This document shows positions 1 to 10,083 of a stretch of DNA of 64,000 nt, in pieces; the stretch's first letter is position 1; each line of letters begins with the position of its first letter. Under the pieces are notes generated by a model. That model saw only the letters and a list, made by a program, of their open reading frames with translations. It was not told where the DNA came from and ran no database searches. The position numbers were made by a program, and so were the translations under genes. This stretch comes from Rhizobium sophorae (lineage in GTDB: Bacteria; Pseudomonadota; Alphaproteobacteria; Rhizobiales; Rhizobiaceae), in assembly GCF_013087515.1 (NCBI RefSeq), contig NZ_JABFCN010000023.1:186001-250000 (forward strand), given 5' to 3'.

Positions 1-108
1 GAACACGAGGATGCCGCCTATGGCTGGCCGGGCAAAGACCTGGCCGCGCGCAAAGACGGCGAGCGCCTCGGCCTCGATTATCTGAGAAATGTCCTGAGCG
101 GACTTTGA
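1..108 (+). CDS. Sugar phosphate isomerase/epimerase-like protein, C-terminal fragment
   Basis: Only the last 35 codons are in the window. They open with EHED, the metal-site glutamate-type motif near the C-terminus of TIM-barrel sugar phosphate isomerases/epimerases (AP_endonuc_2 family). The tail ending LDYLRNVLSGL fits the closing helix of such barrels. The stop lies 22 bases before the ABC ATPase gene, so the two are probably co-transcribed and serve the same sugar pathway. The catalytic core is outside the window, so the family call is tentative. Confidence 0.5.
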   Translation, partial: EHEDAAYGWPGKDLAARKDGERLGLDYLRNVLSGL

Positions 109-130
109 CAGCGATTTCGGGAGGACGGTA

Positions 131-1192
131 ATGGCCCATGTTTCGGTCAACAATGCGCGCAAGGATTACGGCGCGTTCAAAGCCATCAAAGGCGTATCGG
201 TCGACATCGGCGACGGCGAGTTCGTCGTTCTGGTCGGCCCCTCGGGCTGCGGCAAATCCACGCTTCTAAGGATGATCGCGGGCCTTGAGGGCATCACCTC
301 GGGGCAGATCCAGATCGGCAAGCATATCGTCAACGAGCTTGCCCCCAAGGACCGGGACATCGCCATGGTGTTTCAGAACTACGCGCTCTACCCGCATATG
401 ACTGTTGCCAAGAACATGGGCTTTTCGCTGCGGCTGAAACGGATGCCGAGGACGGAGATCGATCAGCGGGTCGGCAACGCCGCGAAGATCCTCGGTCTCG
501 AAAGTCTCCTCGAGAGATATCCCAAGCAACTGTCGGGTGGCCAGAGACAGCGTGTGGCGATGGGGCGGGCGATCGTGCGCGACCCGGCCGTCTTCCTCTT
601 CGACGAGCCGCTGTCGAACCTCGACGCCAAGCTCAGGGTGCAGATGCGCTCGGAGATCAAGGAACTGCATCAACGGCTGCAGACGACAACCATCTATGTC
701 ACCCACGACCAGATCGAAGCCATGACCATGGCCGACAAGATCGTCGTCATGAAGGACGGCCTGATCGAGCAGTCGGGTTCTCCGCTGGAATTGTACGACC
801 GCCCGAACAATCTTTTCGTCGCCGGCTTTATCGGCTCCCCGGCGATGAATTTCATCAGCGGCAACATGACGGAAGATGGGTTTCGAACCGCCGACGGTCT
901 GCTCCTGCCGAGTGACCGGCACCCGCCCGAAGCCGTGACCTACGGCATTCGCCCCGAGCATATCCGGTTGGACCCGGGCGGCATCGAGGTCACGACGGTG
1001 GTCGTCGAGCCGACGGGTTCGGAAACACTGGTCATCGTCCGGCTGGGGACGCAGACGCTGACCTGCGTCTTCAGGGAACGGATCAGGGCAACCCCCGGCG
1101 AGGTGCTGAGGATTGCGCCGATCCACGATACCGTGCACCTGTTTGGAAAGGACGAGCAGCGGATCACATCAGGTGAGGCGCCGTTGAACTGA
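131..1192 (+). CDS. Sugar ABC transporter ATP-binding protein (MalK/UgpC type)
   Basis: A 353-residue cytoplasmic ATPase that would drive import of a sugar or polyol through a MalFG-like permease pair. Visible motifs: Walker A GPSGCGKST at residues 36-44, the signature LSGGQRQRVAMGRA, Walker B VFLFDEPLSNLDAKLR and the switch histidine in YVTHDQIEAMTMAD. A C-terminal TOBE/OB-type domain (about residue 235 onward, with the MalK-like GIRPEH motif) completes the usual MalK length. It is last in an operon whose earlier genes lie left of the window, so the substrate cannot be named. A GC-rich hairpin follows the stop. Confidence 0.93.
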   Translation: MAHVSVNNARKDYGAFKAIKGVSVDIGDGEFVVLVGPSGCGKSTLLRMIAGLEGITSGQIQIGKHIVNELAPKDRDIAMVFQNYALYPHMTVAKNMGFSLRLKRMPRTEIDQRVGNAAKILGLESLLERYPKQLSGGQRQRVAMGRAIVRDPAVFLFDEPLSNLDAKLRVQMRSEIKELHQRLQTTTIYVTHDQIEAMTMADKIVVMKDGLIEQSGSPLELYDRPNNLFVAGFIGSPAMNFISGNMTEDGFRTADGLLLPSDRHPPEAVTYGIRPEHIRLDPGGIEVTTVVVEPTGSETLVIVRLGTQTLTCVFRERIRATPGEVLRIAPIHDTVHLFGKDEQRITSGEAPLN

Positions 1193-1230
1193 CCCGGCCG
1201 ATTGCCCCTCCCCTTCGGCCGGCGCCGGCC

Positions 1231-1253
1231 GGGGGCGCGTTTTCCGCGCCCCC
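1231..1253 (+). terminator. GC-rich hairpin after the ABC ATPase gene
   Basis: A 9-bp perfect stem (GGGGGCGCG paired with CGCGCCCCC) closes a 5-base loop, TTTTC, 39 bases after the stop codon. No T-run follows, so it may be a weak or factor-assisted terminator, or an mRNA 3' stabiliser. Confidence 0.4.
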
Positions 1254-1363
1254 GATGCGGCTAAGCTCATAGAGCGACTCTGTCTCGCTTTAAATGACGG
1301 TTGCGCTACGCAAGCCCGCGCAATGACTTCAAGCCGGATATGAGACGCTGATGTCATCCTGCT

Positions 1364-1837
1364 CTAGCTAGCGGCGTTCCTTTTGCCGAGAAGGGCTGCG
1401 CGAATCTGTTCGCTTTTGCTCAACAGAGGAGCTGGGACCTCTGCTGTCTGCTCGGGCGCGTCTGTCTTACCGGTGGTTTGCTTGAGGCTCAGGAAGCGTT
1501 TTTGCGCGACCAGCCGGTCTTCGGACGACAGTGGTTCGACGGGTTCGCCGTCAAGACTGTGGCGCATGGAATCGGGTTGGGCGCTGGCGAAATAGTAGCG
1601 CCGGCAGTGGACATAGGCCGCGGTCGCTCGCCTGAGGGTCGTGACGCCCGCCTCGGGCTTCAAAAGCGGGCGGAGTTCGTTGAAAAGGCCGACGGCAAAA
1701 GGAAGGATCGGATCTCCCGCTTTGGCCGGAAGGACGCCGACCGGCCGGATCAACAGCGCGTTGACCGCGTTTGCCTTCTCCACGTCGAGCTCGGTTGCCG
1801 CAATCGGTCCGCGGCTGATCTTCCAGGGCTTGTCCAT
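1364..1837 (-). CDS. ProQ/FinO-domain RNA-binding protein
   Basis: 157 residues. The central region, about residues 20-115, has the FinO/ProQ pattern: LLIRPVGVLPAKAGDPILPFAV, a helix ending in ELRPLLKP, then LRRATAAYVHCRRYYFA and SLDGEPVEPLSSED. Family members are RNA chaperones that bind the base of terminator-like hairpins and modulate antisense/sRNA pairing. FinO itself acts on plasmid transfer control. The basic C-terminal tail (about 116-157) is low-complexity and probably flexible. The ATG is preceded by a GAGGA-like ribosome site. The gene stands alone, with ABC genes on one side and panC on the other. A role in plasmid antisense-RNA control is inference. Confidence 0.75.
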   Translation of the reverse strand: MDKPWKISRGPIAATELDVEKANAVNALLIRPVGVLPAKAGDPILPFAVGLFNELRPLLKPEAGVTTLRRATAAYVHCRRYYFASAQPDSMRHSLDGEPVEPLSSEDRLVAQKRFLSLKQTTGKTDAPEQTAEVPAPLLSKSEQIRAALLGKRNAAS

Positions 1838-2113
1838 GCGTCCTCCATGTAACGTCCATAGCGATCGACTGTGATGTTATCTTGACGGACAGGGCGAGTA
1901 ATGGAAGTCGCACATCGTCGGTTCCACTGCAAGCAGGTGAAACGCGCAAACAGGGCCAAGTGGCGAAAAGCCGTTCCCCGGAGCTGATATGGTCCGATGT
2001 CGTCGGCTGGCGTTCCATCTAATCGTTTTTATCGAGGAACATGCATTGACCTGCCGCATCGATTACACTTCTTATCCGCGCCCAAGATAGAGTGACCGGC
2101 CAGGGGAGGATAT

Positions 2114-3043
2114 ATGCGGGTTTTCTCGAGCATTGACGAGCTGCGCCACACGCTCGACGCGCTGCGGCGTCAGGGCCGGACCGTCGGCCTTGTTCCGACG
2201 ATGGGCTATCTCCATGCCGGTCATATGGAGCTCGTCTCGCGCGCCCGCGCCGAGAACGACATCGTCGTCGTCTCGATTTTTGTCAATCCGCTGCAATTCG
2301 GCCCGGCGGAAGATCTCAGCAAATATCCGCGCGATCTGGAACGCGACGCCGCCATGCTGAGGCAAGCCGGCGTCAATTTCCTTTTTTCGCCTGGCGTCGA
2401 GGACATGTATCCCCGCCCGATGTTGACCGTCGTCGACGTTCCCGACCTCGGGCGCGAACTGGAAGGGGCGGTACGGCCAGGGCATTTTGCCGGCGTCGCC
2501 ACTGTCGTCTGCAAGCTTTTCAGCATCGTGCAGCCGCAGACCGCCTATTTCGGAGAGAAGGATTACCAACAGGTCATTATCATCAAGCGCATGGTGGACG
2601 ATCTGGCCGTGCCGGTGCGCGTGATATCGGTCCCGACGGTCAGGGACAGCGACGGTCTCGCATTGTCGTCGCGCAACGTCTATCTCAGCGAGGCGGAGAG
2701 GCGTGCCGCGGTGATCGTCCCTCAGACACTTGACGAGGCGGAGCGTCTGGTCGCCGGCGGCCTTGCCGATCCGGTGGAACTCGAGGCAAAGCTCACGGCA
2801 TTTCTTAATCGCGAACCTCTGGCAAAGCCCGAGGTCGTCGCCGTCAGGGATGCCGCAACGCTGCGGCCGGTCACGTCGATCGCGGACCCTGTCGTCGTGG
2901 CGCTTTTCGTTCGGGTCGGCTCGACACGGCTGCTCGACAACAGGGTCGTCAGTGATGACCGAATTGTCGGAGACAACCGGGTTGCAGGGAACAAAAGGGT
3001 GATCGGCGGGCAGAGCTTGCCGGGAAAGGGAGTGAACAGATGA
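2114..3043 (+). CDS. panC: Pantothenate synthetase (pantoate--beta-alanine ligase)
   Basis: Joins pantoate to beta-alanine with ATP in the cytoplasm, the last step of vitamin B5 synthesis. The nucleotidyl-transferase HIGH-type motif is in [14 protein letters not shown] (near residue 30). [11 protein letters not shown], the FGEKDYQQ motif and the DGLALSSRN loop are all present. At 309 residues it is longer than the usual 280-290, because the normal end (TRLLDN) is followed by a degenerate four-copy hexapeptide repeat (residues 275-298) and a short basic tail. The start has GGGGAGG upstream. Its stop overlaps the panB start (ATGA), so the two are translationally coupled. Confidence 0.97.
   Translation: MRVFSSIDELRHTLDALRRQGRTVGLVPTMGYLHAGHMELVSRARAENDIVVVSIFVNPLQFGPAEDLSKYPRDLERDAAMLRQAGVNFLFSPGVEDMYPRPMLTVVDVPDLGRELEGAVRPGHFAGVATVVCKLFSIVQPQTAYFGEKDYQQVIIIKRMVDDLAVPVRVISVPTVRDSDGLALSSRNVYLSEAERRAAVIVPQTLDEAERLVAGGLADPVELEAKLTAFLNREPLAKPEVVAVRDAATLRPVTSIADPVVVALFVRVGSTRLLDNRVVSDDRIVGDNRVAGNKRVIGGQSLPGKGVNR
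2936..3007 (+). repeat. Four degenerate 18-bp repeats in the 3' end of panC
   Basis: Four consecutive in-frame 18-base units encode [18 protein letters not shown] and NKRVIG. They extend PanC past its usual C-terminus. The units are diverged at the DNA level but keep an (N/D)(N/D/K)R(V/I)(V/A/I)(G/S) pattern, which suggests an old slippage expansion that remained in frame. Confidence 0.75.
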
Positions 3044-3861
3044 GCGCGGCCGGAATTCAGAAGCGCCTTACGCCAGCGCGCATCTCCGCCATGAAGGGCG
3101 GCAAGCCGATCGTCTGCCTGACCGCCTATACGAAACCCATGGCGCGGCTGCTCGATGAGCATTGCGACCTGCTGCTAGTCGGGGATTCGCTCGGCATGGT
3201 GCTCTACGGCATGGAGACCACCATCGGCGTCACGCTCGACATGATGATCGCACACGGCAAGGCGGTCATGCGCGGCGTCGGCAAGGCCTGCGTCGTCGTC
3301 GACATGCCATTCGGCACCTATCAGGAATCGAAGGAGATCGCCTTCCGCAACGCTGTCCGCATCCTGCAGGAAACTGGCTGCGATGCCGTCAAGCTGGAGG
3401 GCGGCGAGGAGATGGCCGAGACCATCGCCTTTCTGACGAAGCGGGGGATTCCGGTTATGGGCCATATCGGCCTGATGCCGCAGCAGGTCCAAACCGCAGG
3501 CGGCTATCGTTCGGTCGGCCATTCCGAACACGAGACATCGAAGATCCGCCGCGACGCCCACGCCATCGGCGGCTCGGGCGCCTTTGCCGTCGTCATCGAG
3601 GGCACGGTGGAGCCGCTCGCTCGGGAGGTGACGGTCTCCATGCACGTCCCGACCATCGGTATCGGCGCTTCTTCCGCCTGCGACGGCCAGGTTCTGGTTT
3701 CCGACGACATTCTGGGGCTCTTCAACGATTTCACCCCGCGCTTCGTCAAGCGCTACGACGAACTCGGCAAAAGGATTTCGGCCGCTGCGGCCGCTTATGC
3801 CGACGAGGTCCGATCGCGACAGTTTCCGGCAGCGGAGCATACCTTCAAACGGCGATCTTGA
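3040..3861 (+). CDS. panB: 3-methyl-2-oxobutanoate hydroxymethyltransferase
   Basis: Transfers a hydroxymethyl group from 5,10-methylenetetrahydrofolate to 2-oxoisovalerate to give ketopantoate, the first committed step to pantothenate. The 273-residue length is normal for the family. Visible motifs: [11 protein letters not shown] (metal-binding Asp), [27 protein letters not shown] and [10 protein letters not shown] (catalytic Glu region). It overlaps panC by four bases and is convergent with oxyR, with only 21 bases between stops. A panCB pair on a plasmid rather than the chromosome is a known trait of some Rhizobium. Confidence 0.97.
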   Translation: MSAAGIQKRLTPARISAMKGGKPIVCLTAYTKPMARLLDEHCDLLLVGDSLGMVLYGMETTIGVTLDMMIAHGKAVMRGVGKACVVVDMPFGTYQESKEIAFRNAVRILQETGCDAVKLEGGEEMAETIAFLTKRGIPVMGHIGLMPQQVQTAGGYRSVGHSEHETSKIRRDAHAIGGSGAFAVVIEGTVEPLAREVTVSMHVPTIGIGASSACDGQVLVSDDILGLFNDFTPRFVKRYDELGKRISAAAAAYADEVRSRQFPAAEHTFKRRS

Positions 3862-3882
3862 GGCGAGGCCATATCAGGTCCA

Positions 3883-4797
3883 TCACCGGGCGGCATACTG
3901 TTCGCGCATGCTGTCGGCCGACCGGCGAACCGCCTCGGAAACCCGCTGGAGCTGTTTGGCCATGGGCGTCGAATTGCGCCAGATCATGCCTATCGTTCGC
4001 GACGGCTGCGGAGACTGAAAACGGGAGATCGACACATGCGCCGAGCGCGTTTCGAGGGGAACGGCCATCTCGGGAATTAAGGTGATGCCGATACCGGCGC
4101 TGACCATCTGGACCAGGGTGGAGAGAGAGCTGCCTTCCATGACTTCCCGGGGACGGGCCTGCCCTATCTTGCAGAATGACAAGGCCTGATCGCGGAAGCA
4201 ATGGCCTTCCTCGAGCAGCAGTAACCGCATTTCGCGCAGCGCCTCGCGTTCGGGCACCGGCTTACCCTCGTCTTCGGGCCGCCGAACCAGCACGAACTCT
4301 TCCTTGAAGAGCTCGAGTTCTGCCAGGGAGGGTTCCGACACGGGCAAGGCAACGATTGCCGTGTCCAGCTGACCTTGCGCCAGCTCCTGAACCAGCTTTG
4401 ACGTCTGCGTTTCGCGTACTTCGATCTGAATGCCTGCAAAGCTCCTGTTCAGATCGTTGATGATTGCCGGCAACAGATAGGGCGCAATCGTCGGGATGAT
4501 GCCGATGCGCAGCCGTGTCAGGAAAGGATCGCGTGCGGCCCGCGCCAGATCCGCCAGTTCGTCCACGCCACGCAGGATATCGCGGATCCTGAGCGCGACG
4601 GTCTGACCGAAGGCGGTCAGCTTCACCTCGCGCGCGTTGCGCTCGAAAAGCTCACCGCCCAACTCCTGCTCAAGTTCTTTGATCTGCATTGACAATGCCG
4701 GCTGGGAGATCGCACAGGCGTCGGCAGCGCGCCGGAAGCGGCCATCTCTTGCCAGTGCTTCAAAATAACGGAGCTGTTTCAGGGTAAGGTTCTTCAT
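3883..4797 (-). CDS. oxyR: Hydrogen peroxide-sensing LysR regulator OxyR
   Basis: 304 residues: N-terminal winged helix (about 1-60, FRRAADACAISQPALSMQIKELE) and a LysR substrate domain. The OxyR-specific redox pair is present as GHCFRDQALSFC, cysteines 200 and 209, which form the disulfide on peroxide exposure in known OxyR proteins. It is divergent from katG across 143 bases, the classical arrangement in which OxyR activates the catalase-peroxidase gene. The sequence supports a peroxide-responsive role strongly; whether it also represses when reduced cannot be told. Confidence 0.95.
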   Translation of the reverse strand: MKNLTLKQLRYFEALARDGRFRRAADACAISQPALSMQIKELEQELGGELFERNAREVKLTAFGQTVALRIRDILRGVDELADLARAARDPFLTRLRIGIIPTIAPYLLPAIINDLNRSFAGIQIEVRETQTSKLVQELAQGQLDTAIVALPVSEPSLAELELFKEEFVLVRRPEDEGKPVPEREALREMRLLLLEEGHCFRDQALSFCKIGQARPREVMEGSSLSTLVQMVSAGIGITLIPEMAVPLETRSAHVSISRFQSPQPSRTIGMIWRNSTPMAKQLQRVSEAVRRSADSMREQYAAR

Positions 4798-7127
<2,330 letters not shown>

Positions 7128-7140
7128 TCGGCAGCATTTC

Positions 7141-7177
7141 GCCCGGGCGCAGTTTCGGCTGCGCCCGGGCATTTTTT
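7141..7177 (+). terminator. Rho-independent terminator of katG
   Basis: A perfect 12-bp stem (GCCCGGGCGCAG with CTGCGCCCGGGC) has a 6-base loop and is followed by ATTTTTT, 14 bases after the katG stop. It sits between convergent katG and vapC. Confidence 0.93.
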
Positions 7178-7191
7178 ATCGGAGATCGGAC

Positions 7192-7602
7192 CTACCGCCC
7201 GACCGTCCAGTCCTCGACACGCAGACCATCGACGCGGCGGAATTCCCCGACATTGTTGGTGACGAGAACCAGATCCCGGGTCCTGGCCTGAGCGGCGATC
7301 AAAACATCATAGGAACCGACCGGCGTTCCCTTTGCCGCCAATGCGGCGCGGATCTCGCCTGAGGCCAGCGCATCCTCACGTTCGAAGCCGACAGGCGGAA
7401 AATCCGCCATGAACAGGCGCAGGGTTTGAAGATTGTAGGAAATTTTCGCGCTTTTATAAGCCCCATAATAGAGCTCGTGCATCACCACGGTCGACAGCCC
7501 GATCGATCCTTCGTCACTGTCCATGACGCGAGCAAGCAGCATGTCGGATTTCCTGCCGATCAGAGCGATCACCGCATTGGTGTCGATAAGATGCGTGATC
7601 AC
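7192..7602 (-). CDS. vapC: VapC-family PIN-domain toxin
   Basis: A 136-residue PIN-domain ribonuclease. The acidic active-site residues are seen in LIDTNAVIAL, VVMHELYYGAYKS and GSYDVLIAAQAR, followed by LVTNNVGEF. The GTG start is chosen because it overlaps the vapB stop in a GTGA junction, the usual toxin-antitoxin coupling. Upstream reading in the same frame is only shadow of vapB. Relatives cleave tRNA or other RNA and are neutralised by their VapB; the target here is unknown. Confidence 0.92.
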   Translation of the reverse strand: MITHLIDTNAVIALIGRKSDMLLARVMDSDEGSIGLSTVVMHELYYGAYKSAKISYNLQTLRLFMADFPPVGFEREDALASGEIRAALAAKGTPVGSYDVLIAAQARTRDLVLVTNNVGEFRRVDGLRVEDWTVGR

Positions 7603-7859
7603 TTGAACAGATCCTGAAGACCAGGCCTCTCCTGATCCTCCGGCTGCTCTCGCCCTTCCGCCATGAAATCGTCGCTGAGGCCGCGCTCCAAGGCACTGTG
7701 CAACGACGCCCACCGCACGCCGCGATCGGCCCGTGGCCGAAGGATCACCGCATCGCCCTCCCGCGTCACCTCCACCTGGTCGACGTCGAAGCGGAACTCT
7801 TTCGGCAGCCGGACGGCTTGCGAATTGCCGGATTGAAATACACGCGCATATTGCGGCAT
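7599..7859 (-). CDS. vapB: VapB antitoxin (AbrB/SpoVT fold)
   Basis: 86 residues with an N-terminal swapped-hairpin DNA-binding domain (VFQSGNSQAVRLPKEFRFD, then VEVTREGDAVILRP) and an acidic C-terminal tail expected to wrap around VapC. First gene of the pair, overlapping vapC by four bases. An AT-rich inverted repeat just upstream is the likely autoregulatory operator. Confidence 0.92.
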   Translation of the reverse strand: MPQYARVFQSGNSQAVRLPKEFRFDVDQVEVTREGDAVILRPRADRGVRWASLHSALERGLSDDFMAEGREQPEDQERPGLQDLFK

Positions 7860-7877
7860 GAGAGCCCTTCGCAGTTT

Positions 7878-7899
7878 GTATATATGCTTTTGTATATAC
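7878..7899. promoter_or_regulatory. Candidate VapB operator
   Basis: GTATATAT, six spacer bases, then GTATATAC: an imperfect inverted repeat 19 bases before the vapB start codon, unusually AT-rich for this DNA. Position and symmetry fit an AbrB-type antitoxin operator overlapping the promoter. Confidence 0.6.
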
Positions 7900-7940
7900 G
7901 CGATTGGCGGTGTTCATGCAAGAAGCCGTCTCTGCGCCTT

Positions 7941-8501
7941 CTACTGGCGAGGCAGAATGCCGAAAGGCGAAAGTGACAGCAGATCGGGATCAGTCGTCGC
8001 CGTTACTGTCGCTACCTGGGCACGGCTTATGCTGTAGCCGTAGGTGAGGACGCGGTTACCGTCGATCATGAAGAATTGCGCCTGATCCAGGCCGGGCCGC
8101 AGGGTACCCGTCACGGTGACGGTCTCGTACATTCTTGCCAGGTGCAAAGGCTCTTCCGGAACGACACGAACCAGTTGGTTGGGCGGAGGGGAAGGCATGT
8201 GGCTGCAGGCTCCGGCCCAAGGCACCAGCATGAATTCGTAGACAAGATCGCCGTCCTGATCGATCGGCAGAACAAAGCCCGTCAATTCGATCGGATGTTC
8301 CTCGCCATGCCAGGCGAGTGTTTCGCCCTGTGGGCCGCTCACCACCTTGCCCGACAGCGGTACTGCCGCTTTGGCCTGATCGGCCGGCCGCAAAGCACTC
8401 CAGAAGATAGGCTGCGCTGCTGCGAAGGCGTTAGAGACTGGCCATGCGGAACATAATGCCAGCGCCGCGAACGTCAGGAGGAAAGGTTTGTGCTTCATCA
8501 T
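7941..8501 (-). CDS. Exported DUF3299 protein
   Basis: 186 residues with an N-terminal signal peptide (hydrophobic stretch to AFAAA near residue 29). The mature part carries the DUF3299 hallmarks: a short LTGFVLPID strand, then LVPWAGACSHMPSPPPNQ, which contains the conserved Cys-His and proline cluster. Proteins of this family are periplasmic and of unknown function, sometimes near ABC permeases or metal-handling genes; no such neighbour is seen here. The start has GGAG five bases upstream. Confidence 0.8.
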   Translation of the reverse strand: MMKHKPFLLTFAALALCSAWPVSNAFAAAQPIFWSALRPADQAKAAVPLSGKVVSGPQGETLAWHGEEHPIELTGFVLPIDQDGDLVYEFMLVPWAGACSHMPSPPPNQLVRVVPEEPLHLARMYETVTVTGTLRPGLDQAQFFMIDGNRVLTYGYSISRAQVATVTATTDPDLLSLSPFGILPRQ

Positions 8502-8609
8502 TGCATCTCCACCGGGCCGGCCGCTTTGACCACCTTGCCGCTGCCGCAGGGATGCTACTCCCGATCCCGCTTAGCCGTCAAAACGTTGTCGCGGGCCTGC
8601 TCATGTTCG

Positions 8610-9584
8610 TTAGGCCAGCAGCACTTTGCCGCCCGTCCGGAACGGAACGGCGGATCGCAGTGCTTCACTGACCTTTTCCAGAGGAAACACCTCCCGTACC
8701 TCGGTGGTGATGACCTTCGAGGCGATCTGCGCGGCGACCTCGGAATAGGCCTGTTGGACGTCGCCCATGGCTTGCGAATGTACCCATTCCCGGAGGTGAA
8801 AATAGGAAAAGGATATATCGGGATGGGACGCCCAGAATGAATTCGGGATGCTCAGCCCCGAGAGCAGACCGTAATGCACGAAGCGTCCGCCCGGCCGTAG
8901 CGCGCTTGCGAGGACTGCGGCGCGCGCACCTCCGACGCAATCGAGCACCGCGTCGAGCCCATGCCGGCCGGCGAGCCCGGCAACCAGATCGCTCTCGCTT
9001 TCTTCCCTGTCGATGATGACAGCCTCGACCCGGCCGCGCAGGCGCTCAAGTGATCCTTCGCTGCGGACGATGGCGACCGGCTCGACGCCGGCGGCATTAG
9101 CGAGACCGATCAATATCGCTCCGATCGAAGAGGCGGCGGCATTGATGGCGATGCGCATGCCTGGCCTCAGCCCGATCTTGGCATGCAGCATCAACCAGGC
9201 CGTCATCGGATTGACGTAGCTCGTCGCAGCCTCGAAGTCGCTAAGCTCGTCTAGAACACGAAGGCACCAGCCGGGATCGGTATCCTTGAATTCCTGCCAC
9301 CCGCCGGCGCTACGCACCGGCAGCACGCGTGTCCCGGGGGAAAGCCCATGAACCTCTTCACCGCACTGTTCGACCACTCCGAATGCTTCGAAGCCGGGAA
9401 TGAAGGGTAATGTCGTGCGTCCGCTATAGGCTCCCGATATGGTGATGATATCGGACGGATTGATCGCCCGCGCCAGCAGACGCACCCTCACCTCGTCGCG
9501 CCGCAGCGGCGGCAACGCAGCCCGCTCGAGCTCAACGACATCCTGAGCCGGGCCGAATTTTCGCACGACCGCCTGATATTGCAT
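8610..9584 (-). CDS. MDR-family NADPH oxidoreductase, enoyl reductase-like
   Basis: 324-residue zinc-free medium-chain reductase. An N-terminal GroES-like part (INPSDIITISGAY, FIPGFEAFGVV) is followed by a Rossmann domain (INAAASSIGAILIGLANAAG). The closest recognisable pattern is the Etr1/quinone-reductase branch, which reduces 2-enoyl thioesters or quinones with NADPH. An upstream in-frame GTG exists, but the ATG at 9584 is preferred because GGGGGA lies just before it. It is divergent from the thioesterase, acyl-CoA ligase and thiolase genes, suggesting a shared acyl-thioester pathway. The substrate is unknown. Confidence 0.8.
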   Translation of the reverse strand: MQYQAVVRKFGPAQDVVELERAALPPLRRDEVRVRLLARAINPSDIITISGAYSGRTTLPFIPGFEAFGVVEQCGEEVHGLSPGTRVLPVRSAGGWQEFKDTDPGWCLRVLDELSDFEAATSYVNPMTAWLMLHAKIGLRPGMRIAINAAASSIGAILIGLANAAGVEPVAIVRSEGSLERLRGRVEAVIIDREESESDLVAGLAGRHGLDAVLDCVGGARAAVLASALRPGGRFVHYGLLSGLSIPNSFWASHPDISFSYFHLREWVHSQAMGDVQQAYSEVAAQIASKVITTEVREVFPLEKVSEALRSAVPFRTGGKVLLA

Positions 9585-9637
9585 TGCATCCCCCACACAC
9601 TGCGGTTAGATCACCCCGTCGAATTTTCGGTGATCGA

Positions 9638-10054
9638 ATGAGCGTTGATGACAGGCCTTTAGCATCGTTCCGGGTCTCGATGCGAGACATCGACATCTAT
9701 GGTCACGTCCACAACTCCCGTTATCTCGACTATTGCGAGGATGCGGTCGTCGAGTTCCTGCGGCAACGGCAAATTCTTAGCCATTTCCGTCACACCTCCT
9801 CCGGCGTCGCCTATCACGTGAAGAAGGCGGAGATCATCTTTCACAGCCCGATCGACCTTGACGATGTTGTCGAGGCAAAGGTGGACGTGGAGAAAATCGG
9901 GCGCACGAGCCTGTCCTTTGCCATAGAGCTCTTTCGCCAGCGCGATGGCGCCCATTGCGCATCGGCGCATTTCGTCTGGGTCTGCGTCGGCCTGTCCGAC
10001 AGCCGCCCGACGCCCATCCCCGAAGTGACCAGGGCCGCTCTTTCTCCCGGCTGA
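9638..10054 (+). CDS. Hot-dog fold acyl-CoA thioesterase (4HBT/YbgC type)
   Basis: 138 residues with the family signature RDIDIYGHVHNSRYLDYCEDA, in which the aspartate and the HVHN segment form the thioesterase site. A central helix and VEAKVDVEKIGRTSLSF follow. It would hydrolyse an acyl- or aroyl-CoA. Start at the ATG giving MSVDDRPLASF; the longer upstream reading overlaps the divergent reductase. It lies 29 bases before the acyl-CoA ligase gene, in one operon. Confidence 0.85.
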   Translation: MSVDDRPLASFRVSMRDIDIYGHVHNSRYLDYCEDAVVEFLRQRQILSHFRHTSSGVAYHVKKAEIIFHSPIDLDDVVEAKVDVEKIGRTSLSFAIELFRQRDGAHCASAHFVWVCVGLSDSRPTPIPEVTRAALSPG

Positions 10055-10083
10055 CGGCCGATCATTCAAACCAGCGGGTGTCC

